DNA of 64,000 bases. Source: Microcella pacifica (GTDB lineage Bacteria > Actinomycetota > Actinomycetes > Actinomycetales > Microbacteriaceae). Positions within the stretch are counted from its first letter, which is position 1; every line of letters begins with the position of its first letter. Below are positions 25,889-34,110 of the stretch, in pieces. The stretch spans positions 124,535-188,534 of the forward strand of contig NZ_VIKT02000001.1 of assembly GCF_009371975.2 (NCBI RefSeq), written 5' to 3'. A program made the position numbers and the translations under genes. The notes under the pieces are model-generated. The model saw only the letters and a program-made list of their open reading frames with translations. It made no database searches and was not told where the DNA came from.

Positions 25889-25920
25889 CGACGAAGGAGA
25901 AGGAACCGCTCGCGCTGCAT
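25873..25920 (-). CDS. leuCD leader peptide with three consecutive Leu codons
   Basis: A 15-residue frame, MQRERFLLLRRRGES, upstream of leuC. The three Leu codons are CTT CTC CTT; CTT is rare in genes of this GC content, which would make translation sensitive to leucyl-tRNA. The ATG is six bases after the -10-like box TAACCT (25927-25932), so the peptide would be the first thing translated on a leaderless transcript. Mutually exclusive hairpins follow. This is the layout of a leucine attenuator. Start, stop, codons and hairpins are seen directly; the regulation is inferred. Confidence 0.65.
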   Translation of the reverse strand: MQRERFLLLRRRGES

Positions 25921-25926
25921 GGAGCC

Positions 25927-25932
25927 AGGTTA
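25927..25932 (-). promoter_or_regulatory. Putative -10 box of the leu operon
   Basis: TAACCT on the - strand, six bases upstream of the leader-peptide ATG at 25920. A clear -35 box is not evident; that position lies near the end of the TerC-family gene. Confidence 0.5.
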
Positions 25933-25951
25933 CCACCGGGGGATGCTCGGC

Positions 25952-27034
25952 TCAGCGCCCGCTGCGAGTCTCGGTGTTCTCGGTCCCCGCCGCAGCAGAC
26001 GCGGCTTCGGACCCCTCCTCCTCGTCGTCCGCACTGCCGATGATCGCGGTCGGCAGGTAGCGGCCCTCGCGGCGGATCTTGAGCAGGCTCAGCACGACCG
26101 CCACCGCCATGGCGACGAGGATGACGATGAGCGACGTCCAGGTGTCGATCTCGGGCACGGGCACGTGCTCGCCGCCGTTGATGAAGGGCAGCTCGTTCTC
26201 GTGGAGCGCGTGCAGCACGAGCTTGACGCCGATGAAGGCGAGGATGAACGCGATGCCGTACTTGAGGTATTCGAGCTTGTCGACGAGATGGCCGAGCAGG
26301 AAGTACAGCTGGCGCAGCCCCATGAGGGCGAAGACGTTGGCCGTGAAGACGATGAAAGGGCTCTGGGTGATGCCGAAGATCGCGGGAATCGAGTCGAGGG
26401 CGAAGATCACATCGGTCGTGCCGATCGCGATGAGGACGATGAGCAGAGGCGTGAAGAAGGCCTTGCCGTCGATGCGCGTGCGCATCTTCATGCCGTCGTA
26501 CTCGTCGGTGATCGGGATGCGCTTGCGCAGGAACCCGATGAGCTTGCTCTCGCGCTCTTCATCGTCTTCGCGGCCGCTGAAGGCCTGCTGCGCGGCCGTG
26601 ACGAGCAGAAACGCTCCGAAGATGTAGAACACCCAGCTGAAGTTCGCGATGAGTGCTGCGCCGAGCAGGATGAAGATGCCGCGGAACAGCAGCGCCAGGA
26701 TGATGCCGATCATGAGCACGCGCTGCTGCATGCGCCGAGGAACGTTGAACTGCGCCATGATCAGCACGAACACGAAGAGGTTGTCGATCGAGAGGCTGTA
26801 CTCGGTGAGCCAGCCGGCCACGAACTCGCCGCCAGCGTCGGCACCCGCGATGACAAACATGAGCCCCGCGAAGATGAGAGCCAGGGTCACGTAGAAGGCC
26901 ACCCACAGTCCGGATTCGCGAGGGCTTGGCACGTGCGGGCGCTTGATGACGAGCAGCAGGTCGGCGATGAGGACGGCGCTCAGGATGACGAGCGAGCCGA
27001 TCTCGAACCAAGCGGGAATGACGACGTCGCTCAC
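25952..27034 (-). CDS. TerC family membrane protein, probable Mn2+ exporter
   Basis: A 360-residue protein with about nine helices. The family motifs include LSIDNLFVFVLIM and FALDSIPAIFGITQSPFIVFTANVFALMG; the paired acidic residues within membrane helices are thought to bind metal. TerC/Alx proteins export manganese and can support metallation of exported enzymes. The C-terminus is acidic and low-complexity. The GTG at 27034 has AAAGG six bases upstream; a longer frame to 27085 has no such site. A yybP-ykoY-like manganese riboswitch lies just upstream, which strongly supports Mn2+ as the ligand and substrate. Confidence 0.88.
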   Translation of the reverse strand: MSDVVIPAWFEIGSLVILSAVLIADLLLVIKRPHVPSPRESGLWVAFYVTLALIFAGLMFVIAGADAGGEFVAGWLTEYSLSIDNLFVFVLIMAQFNVPRRMQQRVLMIGIILALLFRGIFILLGAALIANFSWVFYIFGAFLLVTAAQQAFSGREDDEERESKLIGFLRKRIPITDEYDGMKMRTRIDGKAFFTPLLIVLIAIGTTDVIFALDSIPAIFGITQSPFIVFTANVFALMGLRQLYFLLGHLVDKLEYLKYGIAFILAFIGVKLVLHALHENELPFINGGEHVPVPEIDTWTSLIVILVAMAVAVVLSLLKIRREGRYLPTAIIGSADDEEEGSEAASAAAGTENTETRSGR

Positions 27035-27070
27035 GGGAGCCTTTCGATGGGAGGGGTCAGAAGAACTCGA

Positions 27071-27172
27071 CGGTCTCTCCCCCACCGTGCCGGTGGCGCC
27101 GCGCCCGGAGCTGCTGTCGTAGCAGCTCGTGATGACGATCGCGGCGATTCGGGATACTCCCCCTCGCGCGTG
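27071..27172 (-). ncRNA. yybP-ykoY-like (manganese) riboswitch
   Basis: On the - strand the region starts with GAGGGGGAGTATCCC, has CGATCGTCATCACGAG, then a hairpin AGCTGCTACGACAGCAGCT, and ends with CACGGTGGGGGAGAGACCG. The two purine-rich blocks GGGGGAGTA and GGGGGAGAGACC in this order, with TCATCACG between, match the actinobacterial form of the yybP-ykoY motif. A TAGGCT -10-like box ends about five bases before it. The element precedes a TerC-family gene, the usual partner. Confidence 0.75.
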
Positions 27173-27273
27173 ACAGCCTAGCGAATCCCGGCGGCTCCGA
27201 CCGCCGAGCCGCCGAACGCGCTACGTCGGCGCACTGAGAATCGCCCTCGCGACTGGCCGAGGCCGCGTTCGGT

Positions 27274-29325
27274 TCAGGGGGCGGGCTTGTCCTCGTGGTC
27301 TATCCCGTGGTGCTCCTTGCCTCGCTCGAAGTTCAGGAGCCGCAGTGCGTTGGCGACGACGATGAGGGTAGAGCCTTCGTGAATGAGCACGACGGCCCCG
27401 ATGTTCAGGCCGACGAAGGTCGCGACGATGAGGAATGCGACGATGGCCAGACTGGCGATGAGGTTCTGTCGGATGATGCGGCTGGTGGCGCGGCTGAGCC
27501 GCACCGCAAAGGGCACGCGCCCTAGGTCGTCGCTCATCAGAGCGATGTCGCAGGTCTCCAAGGCGACCGTTGACCCGGCGGCGCCCATGGCGATGCCGAT
27601 GTCGGCACGTGCCATGGCGGGGGCGTCGTTGACGCCGTCGCCGACCATCGCGATGGGGCGGTGGGTCGCGGCGAGGCGAGTGATCTCGGTGACCTTGTCT
27701 TCGGGCAGCAATTCTCCGATCGCGGTGTCGACGCCGACCTCTCGGCCGATGGCGTCAGCGACGCGCTGGTTGTCCCCGGAGATCATGACGAGCTGCTTGA
27801 TGTTCGCGTCGCGGAGGGCGCTCAGTACCTGGGCGGATTCCTCACGCGAGGCATCCATCACGCCGACGATGCCGAGGAACCGGTCGCCGCGGCGCACGAT
27901 CACCAGGGTCTGGCCCGAGTCCCGCACTCGCCTGTACTCATCTGCCAGAGGAGCAGGCAGGGTGAGCTTCTGCTCGTCGAACATGCGAAGGTTGCCGACT
28001 TCGACGGAGTCACCGTCGATCGTTGCACGGATGCCGCGGCCGGTCACAGACTCGAGGTCTGTTGCCGTAACCGGGTCGCTCTCCGTCACGCGTGGTGTCA
28101 GATCGCGAACGATCGCGGCGGCGAGGGGGTGGTCGCTGAGGGCCTCGACGGCGATCAGTGCGACGATCAGCTCGGCCTCAGATGTGCCCTCGGCGGGGAT
28201 GACCGTCGTGACTCGCGGCATGCCCCAGGTCAGTGTGCCTGTCTTGTCGAAGGCGATCGCCTTGACCTTTCCCAGCGTCTCGAGCGGCGCGCCGCCTTTC
28301 ACGAGTAGGCCGGCTCTCGCCGCACGCGCCACCCCCGCGAGGACGGCTGCCGGTGTCGCGATCGCGAGAGCGCAGGGGCTCGCTGCGACCAGCACGGTCA
28401 TCGCGAGATAGAACGCATCCTGGAAAGGCTGGGCGAATACCAGCATCGCCACCAGCAGAGTCGCGGCGACACCGACGATCACGGCGGGGACATACCAGCG
28501 CTGGAAGCGGTCGATGAACTGCTGCGTGGGCGACGCAGCCTGGTCGGCGGTGCGCACGAGCTCCACCACTTTGCTCAGGGTCGAGTCTGCCGAGGTCGCG
28601 GTGACGACGATCTCCAAGACCCCCGATCCGTTGACAGTGCCTGCGAATACCCTGTTGGCGGCGGGGAGCGTGTCGACGGTGCGCAGTGCCCGCTCCCGGT
28701 CCGGGACGGGTTCCTTTTCGACCGGGATCGACTCCCCGGTCACCGCGGACTGGTCGACGGCGGATTGCCCTGTGGAGACGAAGCCGTCTGAAGGGATACG
28801 GGAATTCGGGCGCACCACGACCACGTCGCCCACGACGATCTCCTCCACGGGAACCTCCACGGGCTCCTCGCCGTCGCGGCGGACCAGGGCGCTACGGGGT
28901 GCCAACTCCGCGAGCGATTCGATCGACTTGCTGGCGCGGCTGAGTGCGTACTCCTCGAGCGCGTGGCCGAGGCTGAACAGGAACAGCAGCACTGCACCTT
29001 CCGCCCATCGACCGATCAGGGCCGCGCCCACTGCCGCGACGAGCATGAGGAAGTCGACCTCGAACTTCCCACGCAGTGTCGACGAGATTGCCGTGCGAAT
29101 CGTGAAGTAGCCACCGAAGAAGTAGGTGGCGAGGAAGAACGCCAGAGGCCATCCGACCATCGGTAACCCGAGCGCGATCTCCGCGACCATCCCTGCGGCG
29201 TAGGTGACGCCGGCGGCGATGGCGAACCAGAGCTCCCAACGGGCAGACCCGTGCTCGTGATCCTGAGAAGTCGCGGTGGGAGCGGTGGCGGTCGAAGAGG
29301 CACTCATAGGTCGACCATACATCAT
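27274..29325 (-). CDS. P1B-type heavy-metal ATPase (P1B-4, SPC/HEGST type)
   Basis: A 683-residue metal-exporting P-type ATPase. It has TGESIPVEKEP (actuator), AASPCALAIATP (metal site in helix 6), [10 protein letters not shown] (phosphorylated Asp), SDHPLAAAIV, and [15 protein letters not shown]. The SPC motif plus IHEGSTLIVVANALRLL in the last helix define the P1B-4 group (CtpD/CoaT), usually exporting Co2+, Fe2+ or Zn2+. There is no N-terminal metal-binding domain apart from a short HEH. Two ATGs (29325, 29322) fit; the second has AAGG at five bases. A divergent ArsR gene lies 42 bp away, the expected sensor. Confidence 0.9.
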   Translation of the reverse strand: MMYGRPMSASSTATAPTATSQDHEHGSARWELWFAIAAGVTYAAGMVAEIALGLPMVGWPLAFFLATYFFGGYFTIRTAISSTLRGKFEVDFLMLVAAVGAALIGRWAEGAVLLFLFSLGHALEEYALSRASKSIESLAELAPRSALVRRDGEEPVEVPVEEIVVGDVVVVRPNSRIPSDGFVSTGQSAVDQSAVTGESIPVEKEPVPDRERALRTVDTLPAANRVFAGTVNGSGVLEIVVTATSADSTLSKVVELVRTADQAASPTQQFIDRFQRWYVPAVIVGVAATLLVAMLVFAQPFQDAFYLAMTVLVAASPCALAIATPAAVLAGVARAARAGLLVKGGAPLETLGKVKAIAFDKTGTLTWGMPRVTTVIPAEGTSEAELIVALIAVEALSDHPLAAAIVRDLTPRVTESDPVTATDLESVTGRGIRATIDGDSVEVGNLRMFDEQKLTLPAPLADEYRRVRDSGQTLVIVRRGDRFLGIVGVMDASREESAQVLSALRDANIKQLVMISGDNQRVADAIGREVGVDTAIGELLPEDKVTEITRLAATHRPIAMVGDGVNDAPAMARADIGIAMGAAGSTVALETCDIALMSDDLGRVPFAVRLSRATSRIIRQNLIASLAIVAFLIVATFVGLNIGAVVLIHEGSTLIVVANALRLLNFERGKEHHGIDHEDKPAP

Positions 29326-29367
29326 AACCTTGTGATATATTGATGGTGTGAATGATAATCGTGATCA
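29322..29367. promoter_or_regulatory. Divergent ATPase/arsR control region
   Basis: For arsR, TTGTGA (29330-29335), an 18-bp spacer and GATAAT (29354-29359) form a promoter. The imperfect palindrome ATCATAACCTTGTGAT overlaps its -35 box and the ATPase ribosome site, a likely ArsR operator. Confidence 0.55.
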
Positions 29368-29718
29368 GTGGCGAGAATCTTGAACATGATCAGTCCGATG
29401 CCACGTCAGGGCCTTGGCCCTCTCTCCGGGACGGATGCCGAACGGCTCGCAGAGATCATGCAGGCACTGGCATCGCCGGTTCGTCTGCGCATCCTGAGCG
29501 TTCTCCGCTCCCGATCGAGCACGGTGACCGAGCTCGGCGAAAGGCTGGCGATCGGTCAGACCACAGTGTCGAACCATCTGCGTCTGCTTCGGCATCTGAG
29601 CTTGGTGACCGGGACGCGTCACGGCCGTCACATCCACTACTCGTTGTTCGACGCGCATGTCAGCGATTTGCTGGATGAGGCGATCGGTCATCTTCAGCAT
29701 GTGCCGCGCAGAGATTGA
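29368..29718 (+). CDS. ArsR/SmtB-family metal-responsive repressor
   Basis: A 116-residue winged-helix regulator. The core LAEIMQALASPVRLRILSVL, TVTELGERLAIGQTTVSNHL and GRHIHYSLFD are typical ArsR features. There is no Cys, so the sensing site is not the CadC/ArsR thiolate type; the C-terminal His residues (HVSDLLDEAIGHLQHV) could form a helix-5 Zn/Co/Ni-type site. The GTG at 29368 is eight bases after GATAAT, allowing a leaderless start; an ATG at 29386 is an alternative. It is divergent from and probably represses the P1B-4 ATPase gene. Confidence 0.88.
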   Translation: MARILNMISPMPRQGLGPLSGTDAERLAEIMQALASPVRLRILSVLRSRSSTVTELGERLAIGQTTVSNHLRLLRHLSLVTGTRHGRHIHYSLFDAHVSDLLDEAIGHLQHVPRRD

Positions 29719-29926
29719 GCAGCGGGGTGTAGCGAGAGCGCCGTGACGCGTGCCAGTGGCAGCACCGGATCCGACCACGAACACGACGAGAACCTGGTGA
29801 CACGCTGTCACCCGCGCGCCCGAATCCGCGTGTCAACGCGATCACCTGCAACCAACGCCACTCGCAGCCGTGGGTGAAATGGGGGCAGAAGAGACACTCA
29901 GCTAGGTCATGCTGAGCCGGAATGAC
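29719..29926. other. Non-coding gap between arsR and the terminator
   Basis: No convincing gene is visible. GGTGACACGCTGTCACC (29796-29812) is a perfect 7-bp inverted repeat that could end the arsR transcript. No integrase or repeat of the tRNA-Glu end was seen. Confidence 0.5.
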
Positions 29927-29954
29927 AAGAACCCCCGGAAAACCGGGGGTTCTT
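29927..29954. terminator. Hairpin terminator downstream of tRNA-Glu
   Basis: AAGAACCCCCGG and CCGGGGGTTCTT are perfect 12-bp arms around a four-base loop. It follows the tRNA-Glu 3' end on the - strand and can also stop arsR read-through. Confidence 0.88.
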
Positions 29955-29958
29955 GTGG

Positions 29959-30031
29959 TGACCCCAGCGGGATTCGAACCCGCGTTACCGCCGTGAGAGG
30001 GCGGCGTACTAGGCCGCTATACGATGGGGCC
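29959..30031 (-). tRNA. tRNA-Glu (CTC)
   Basis: The minus strand has acceptor GGCCCCA pairing with TGGGGTC, the anticodon region CGCCCTCTCACGGCG with anticodon CTC, and the T arm GCGGGTTCGAATCCCGC. The discriminator is A and a CCA is encoded at 29956-29958. Confidence 0.94.
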
Positions 30032-30093
30032 GTCACGCAACCAGTCGAGTATGCCATAGGGCTCACACCCCGACCAAACCGGGGCCGCGACCG

Positions 30094-30996
30094 CTACGCG
30101 AGCACTCGCAGGGAGCCCTCCTGCATGTGGATGTCGACGGGCAACGGTGCGATCCGCTCTCCGTCGGCGTAGGCCACGACACCCGCCGCCTCGATGCGCA
30201 CCTCGCGCGCGCGGTGCACGACGACGCGGCTGTCGGTCACGTGGGTTCCGGCGAAGACGCGGGGGTAGATGCGCAGGAAGGCGAGCCGCCCGAGGGGCCG
30301 CACGAGCACGACGTCGAAGAGCCCGTCGTCGAGGGAGGCGTCGGGGGCGACCTTCATGCCGCCGCCGAAGGACAGGTTGTTGGCGACGGCGACGAGCAGC
30401 GCACGCTCGACGTGCTCGACGCCGTCGAGCGTGAGCCGGTACTCGATCGGGCGCAGCCGTGCGAGCTCGATGAGCAGCGCGATCGTGTACCGGCTGCGGC
30501 CGCGCGGCCAGCGCATGCGGTTGGCGCGTTCGTTGACGAGGGCGTCGAACCCGGCCGCGAGGATGCACGCGAACCGCGCCCGGCCGCCGTCGAACGCGAT
30601 GCGACCAGCGTCGATGACGCGCGGCGGCCGATGCAGCGCCGCGGTGAGCGCCGTGATCGCCGCCTCGGTGTCTCCGATCGGGATGCTCAGCCCCCGCGCC
30701 ATGTCATTGCCGGTGCCGCTCGGCACGATCCCGAGGGGTATGCGCGTGCCCTCGAGCGCCGTGACGCCGAGGTTCACCATGCCGTCGCCGCCGCCGACGA
30801 CGAGAGCATCGGGCTTCTCGCGCAGCGCCGCGCGCGTCGCGTCGAGCAGTTGCGCGAAGTCGGGCTCGGTGAGGCTCGTGACCTCGTGGCCGAGGCCGCG
30901 GAGCGTCGTGACGAGGGCCGGCCCGACCTCGCTGCCGAGGCCGAAGGATGCTGCCGGGTTGATGGCGACGACCACGCGACGCGACGACGATGTCAT
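30094..30996 (-). CDS. Diacylglycerol kinase family lipid kinase
   Basis: A 300-residue DagK/YegS-type kinase. VVVAINPAASFG, VVGGGDGMVNLGV (nucleotide-binding GGDG) and IPLGIVPSGTGNDMARGL are the core motifs; LSFGGGMKVAPDASLDDGLFDVV is the usual C-terminal block. It would phosphorylate a lipid such as diacylglycerol at the membrane. The ATG at 30996 follows CATAAT by six bases, suggesting a leaderless mRNA; the open frame further upstream has no supporting signal. Confidence 0.9.
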   Translation of the reverse strand: MTSSSRRVVVAINPAASFGLGSEVGPALVTTLRGLGHEVTSLTEPDFAQLLDATRAALREKPDALVVGGGDGMVNLGVTALEGTRIPLGIVPSGTGNDMARGLSIPIGDTEAAITALTAALHRPPRVIDAGRIAFDGGRARFACILAAGFDALVNERANRMRWPRGRSRYTIALLIELARLRPIEYRLTLDGVEHVERALLVAVANNLSFGGGMKVAPDASLDDGLFDVVLVRPLGRLAFLRIYPRVFAGTHVTDSRVVVHRAREVRIEAAGVVAYADGERIAPLPVDIHMQEGSLRVLA

Positions 30997-31058
30997 CCGC
31001 TGATTATGGCGCGAAACCGCGTCACGATCCGCCGGACGGCCGCCGGCGGACCGACGCG

Positions 31059-33107
31059 TCAGCCTCGCCGCAGCAGTTGTGCGTTGAGCGCGACGACGAT
31101 CGTCGACACGCTCATGAGCACGGCGCCGAGCGCGGGCGAGGGCAGGAAGCCGACGCCCGCGAGCACTCCTGCCGCGAGCGGAATGCCGACGACGTTGTAG
31201 CCGGCCGCCCACACGAGGTTCTGCTGCATCTTCGCGTAGGTGCGGCGACTGAGCTGGATCGCCTGGTCGACGCCGCGCGGGTCACTCGAGGCGAGCACGA
31301 TGCCTGCCGACTCGATGGCGACGTCCGTTCCCGCTCCGATCGCCATGCCCACATCGGCGCGAGCCAGTGCGGGGGCGTCGTTGACGCCGTCGCCGACCAT
31401 CATGACGCTCGTGCCGCCGCGCTGCAGCTCGGCCACGACGTCGGACTTCTGGCCGGGCAGCACCTCGGCGTGCACCTCGTCGATGCCGAGCTCGCGGCCG
31501 ACCCACTCGGCGACGGGCTGCGCGTCGCCCGTGAGCAGCGCGACCCGCACGCCGCGCTTCTGCAGAGCCGCGACGGCGTCGCGCGATTCGGGACGGATCA
31601 CGTCGGCGATCGCGAAGAGCGCGAGTACGGCATCCCCCTCGAGAAGATAGACGACCGTCTGCCCGGCCTCGCCCGCCTCGCGGGCCGCGGCGACGAGAGT
31701 GCTCGGCACCTCGATGCTCTGCTCGGTCACCCAGCGACCGCTCGCGACCGAGTACTCCGTGTCGCCGACGCGCGCGGTCACGCCCCTGCCGGAGACCGCG
31801 GTGAACTGCGCGCTGCGGCGCTTCTTCAGGTCGCGATCGGCGGCTTCGGCGATGATCGCGCGGGCGATGGGATGCTCGCTCTTCGCCTCGACGGCGGCGG
31901 CGAGCGTCACAGCCTCGTCCTCGTCGACTCCGTCGCCGACGACGACCGTCTCGACGCCCTGACGGCCCTCGGTGAGGGTGCCCGTCTTGTCGAACAGCAC
32001 GACGTCGATCGTGCGCGCGGTCTCGAGTGCGGGGCGCGAACGGATGAGCAGGCCCTGCTTCGCACCGCGCGACGTCGAGATCTGGGCGACGAGCGGGATG
32101 GCGAGGCCCAGAGCGTGCGGGCAGGCGATGACAAGCACCGTCACGACGCGCGCCAGCACGAAGTCGGGCTCGCCCGGGCGCACCACGGTCCACACGATCG
32201 CGGTGATGATCGCCGCGGCGAGGGCGAGGTAGAACAGCAGCGCGGCGGCGCGGTCGGCGAGCAGCTGGGTGCCCGACTTCGAGCTCTGAGCGTCGGCGAC
32301 GAGCTTCATGACGCCCGCGAGCGCAGTGTCCTCCCCCGTCTTCGTGACCTCGACGGTGAGGGATCCGCCTCCCACGACCGACCCGGCCACGACGGCGTCG
32401 CCCTTGTGCTTGCCGATCGGCTCGGATTCGCCCGTGAGGAGCGACTCGTCGACGTCGCTCTCGCCGTCGACGACCGTGCCGTCGGCGGGGATCGCCGACC
32501 CGGGGCGCACGATCACGCGGTCGCCGACCACGAGCTCGGAGGCCGCGACCGTGCGCGTCTCGTCGCCGCCGTCGCCCACCACGAGCTCGGCCTCATCGGG
32601 AATGAGCGCGGCGAGCTCGCCGAGAGCGTTCTGCGCTCCCATGACCGCCGACATCTCGAGCCAGTGGCCGAGCAGCATGATCGTGATGAGGGTCGCGAGC
32701 TCCCACCAGAAGTCCATGCCGTCGAGACCCAGGGTGACGGCAGCGCTGTAGCCGAAGGCGACGACGATCGCGAGCGAGATGAGGGTCATCATGCCGGGCT
32801 GCTTTTGCCGCAGCTCGACCCAGGCGCCGCGCAGGAAGACCCAGCCACCGTAGAAGAAGAGGAACGCGCCGAGCCCGGCGGAGATGAACTCGCTGCCCGG
32901 GAACCGCGGGCCGTCGAGGCCGAGGAGGTTCTGCAGCCCGGGCGAGAAGACGAGGATCGGGACGGTGAGCGCGAGGCTCAGCCAGAACTTGCGCTGAAAT
33001 TGCGCGGGGTCGTGCCCCGTGTGGTCGCCGTCGGCCCCGTGGCCGTGCGGCGCATCCTTCGTCGCGGTGGTCTCGTGACGCGTGTGCGTCTCGTGGTCGT
33101 GCGCCAT
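31059..33107 (-). CDS. copB: Copper-exporting P1B-3-type ATPase (CopB-like)
   Basis: A 682-residue P-type ATPase. The CPH motif ([13 protein letters not shown]) in the sixth helix defines the P1B-3 group, which exports copper. The first 33 residues hold eight His ([20 protein letters not shown] and on), a copper-binding tail typical of Cop[35 protein letters not shown] and [16 protein letters not shown] complete the catalytic set. The ATG at 33107 lies two bases after the csoR stop, so the pair is one operon under CsoR. Confidence 0.93.
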   Translation of the reverse strand: MAHDHETHTRHETTATKDAPHGHGADGDHTGHDPAQFQRKFWLSLALTVPILVFSPGLQNLLGLDGPRFPGSEFISAGLGAFLFFYGGWVFLRGAWVELRQKQPGMMTLISLAIVVAFGYSAAVTLGLDGMDFWWELATLITIMLLGHWLEMSAVMGAQNALGELAALIPDEAELVVGDGGDETRTVAASELVVGDRVIVRPGSAIPADGTVVDGESDVDESLLTGESEPIGKHKGDAVVAGSVVGGGSLTVEVTKTGEDTALAGVMKLVADAQSSKSGTQLLADRAAALLFYLALAAAIITAIVWTVVRPGEPDFVLARVVTVLVIACPHALGLAIPLVAQISTSRGAKQGLLIRSRPALETARTIDVVLFDKTGTLTEGRQGVETVVVGDGVDEDEAVTLAAAVEAKSEHPIARAIIAEAADRDLKKRRSAQFTAVSGRGVTARVGDTEYSVASGRWVTEQSIEVPSTLVAAAREAGEAGQTVVYLLEGDAVLALFAIADVIRPESRDAVAALQKRGVRVALLTGDAQPVAEWVGRELGIDEVHAEVLPGQKSDVVAELQRGGTSVMMVGDGVNDAPALARADVGMAIGAGTDVAIESAGIVLASSDPRGVDQAIQLSRRTYAKMQQNLVWAAGYNVVGIPLAAGVLAGVGFLPSPALGAVLMSVSTIVVALNAQLLRRG

Positions 33108-33109
33108 GC

Positions 33110-33391
33110 TTACTCCCCCCGGTTGTTCTTGAGCTCGAAGACGGCGAGCAGCTCGGCCATCGCCTTCTCGCGCTCCTCGCCGCCCGCGTCGAACATGTCG
33201 GTCACGTGCGTGCGCAGGTGGTTCTCGACGAGGAGCTTGTTGAGGCTGCGCAGGCTCTTCTGCACGGCGAGGGACTGCGTGATGATGTCGACGCAGTAAT
33301 CCTCGTTCTCGATCATCTTCTCGATGCCGCGCAACTGACCCTGCAGGATGCGCGAACGGTGCAGGGCCCTCTTCTTGATGTCCTCGATCAC
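33110..33391 (-). CDS. csoR: CsoR-family copper-sensing repressor (C-H-H type)
   Basis: A 93-residue all-helical repressor. Numbering from the GTG at 33391, the ligands would be Cys33, His58 and His62: the usual third ligand Cys is His (NHLRTHV). The C-H-H set is known from the Thermus CsoR. HRSRILQGQLRGIEKMIE is the family core. The GTG at 33391 is preferred over the ATG at 33403 because the ATG lies inside the -10 box and operator; TATGGT then stands seven bases before the GTG. Copper binding would release the protein and allow csoR-copB transcription. Confidence 0.88.
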   Translation of the reverse strand: MIEDIKKRALHRSRILQGQLRGIEKMIENEDYCVDIITQSLAVQKSLRSLNKLLVENHLRTHVTDMFDAGGEEREKAMAELLAVFELKNNRGE

Positions 33392-33398
33392 GAGGGCG

Positions 33399-33428
33399 AC
33401 CATACCCCCCTGGGGTATCGCCCGTCAA
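33399..33428 (-). promoter_or_regulatory. csoR-copB promoter with embedded CsoR operator
   Basis: On the - strand TTGACG (33428-33423), an 18-bp spacer and TATGGT (33404-33399). Between and across them lies ATACCCCCCTGGGGTAT (33402-33418), the classic CsoR palindrome. A bound repressor would block polymerase. Confidence 0.8.
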
Positions 33429-33462
33429 GGGCCGGCCCACCCCCGGTGAGTACAGTGTGCCC

Positions 33463-34101
33463 ATGATCCTCACCAAGCGCGAGCACGCGTGTCTCGTCAT
33501 CGAGCACGAGGGCGCGAGCCTTGTCATCGACCCGGGGAGCTTCACCGCCCCCTTCACCGCCGAGAATCTCGCCGCGATCGTCGTCACCCACGAGCACGCC
33601 GACCACGTCGCGACCGAGCACCTCGACCGCCTGCTGGCTGCCGCACCCGGGGCCGTGGAGCTCTTCGCGCCCGCGGGAGTCGCGGCCGAGCATCCGGGAT
33701 ACGACTGGACCATCGTCGTGGCGGGCGACGTGCGCGCGGCCGGCCCCTTCGCCCTCGCGTTCTCGGGCGGGCGCCACGCGACGATCCATCGCAGCATTCC
33801 GATCGTCGACAACCTCGGCGTGTTCGTGAACGAGACCCTCTACTACCCCGGCGACTCCTACACCGTGCCCGAGCGGCCCGTCGACGTGCTCGCCGTGCCC
33901 TCGAGCGCGCCGTGGCTCAAGATCGGCGAGGTCATGGACTACCTCGACGTCGTGCGGCCACGTCGCTCCTTCCCGACCCACGAACGGGTCAACTCTGAGA
34001 TCGGGCAGAGGATGGCGAACGCCCGCATTCAGCGCGTGACCGAGCTGCACGGCGGCACCTTCGTGGCCCTCGAGGCGGGAGACTCGCTCGACCTCGACTA
34101 G
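33463..34101 (+). CDS. MBL-fold metal-dependent hydrolase
   Basis: A 212-residue metallo-beta-lactamase-fold protein of the UlaG-like group. THEHADH (residues 43-49) supplies metal ligands; GGRHATIH, LYYPGDSY and the late FPTHE motif add the others. The reaction cannot be named. TACAGT (33451-33456) stands six bases before the ATG, suggesting a leaderless mRNA; an in-frame GTG at 33457 is less likely. It is divergent from csoR. Confidence 0.82.
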   Translation: MILTKREHACLVIEHEGASLVIDPGSFTAPFTAENLAAIVVTHEHADHVATEHLDRLLAAAPGAVELFAPAGVAAEHPGYDWTIVVAGDVRAAGPFALAFSGGRHATIHRSIPIVDNLGVFVNETLYYPGDSYTVPERPVDVLAVPSSAPWLKIGEVMDYLDVVRPRRSFPTHERVNSEIGQRMANARIQRVTELHGGTFVALEAGDSLDLD

Positions 34102-34110
34102 CGGCTCGAC

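Noticed and set aside
29719-29958. Integration site of a mobile element at tRNA-Glu
   Set aside because: No integrase, no transposase and no second copy of the tRNA end were found.
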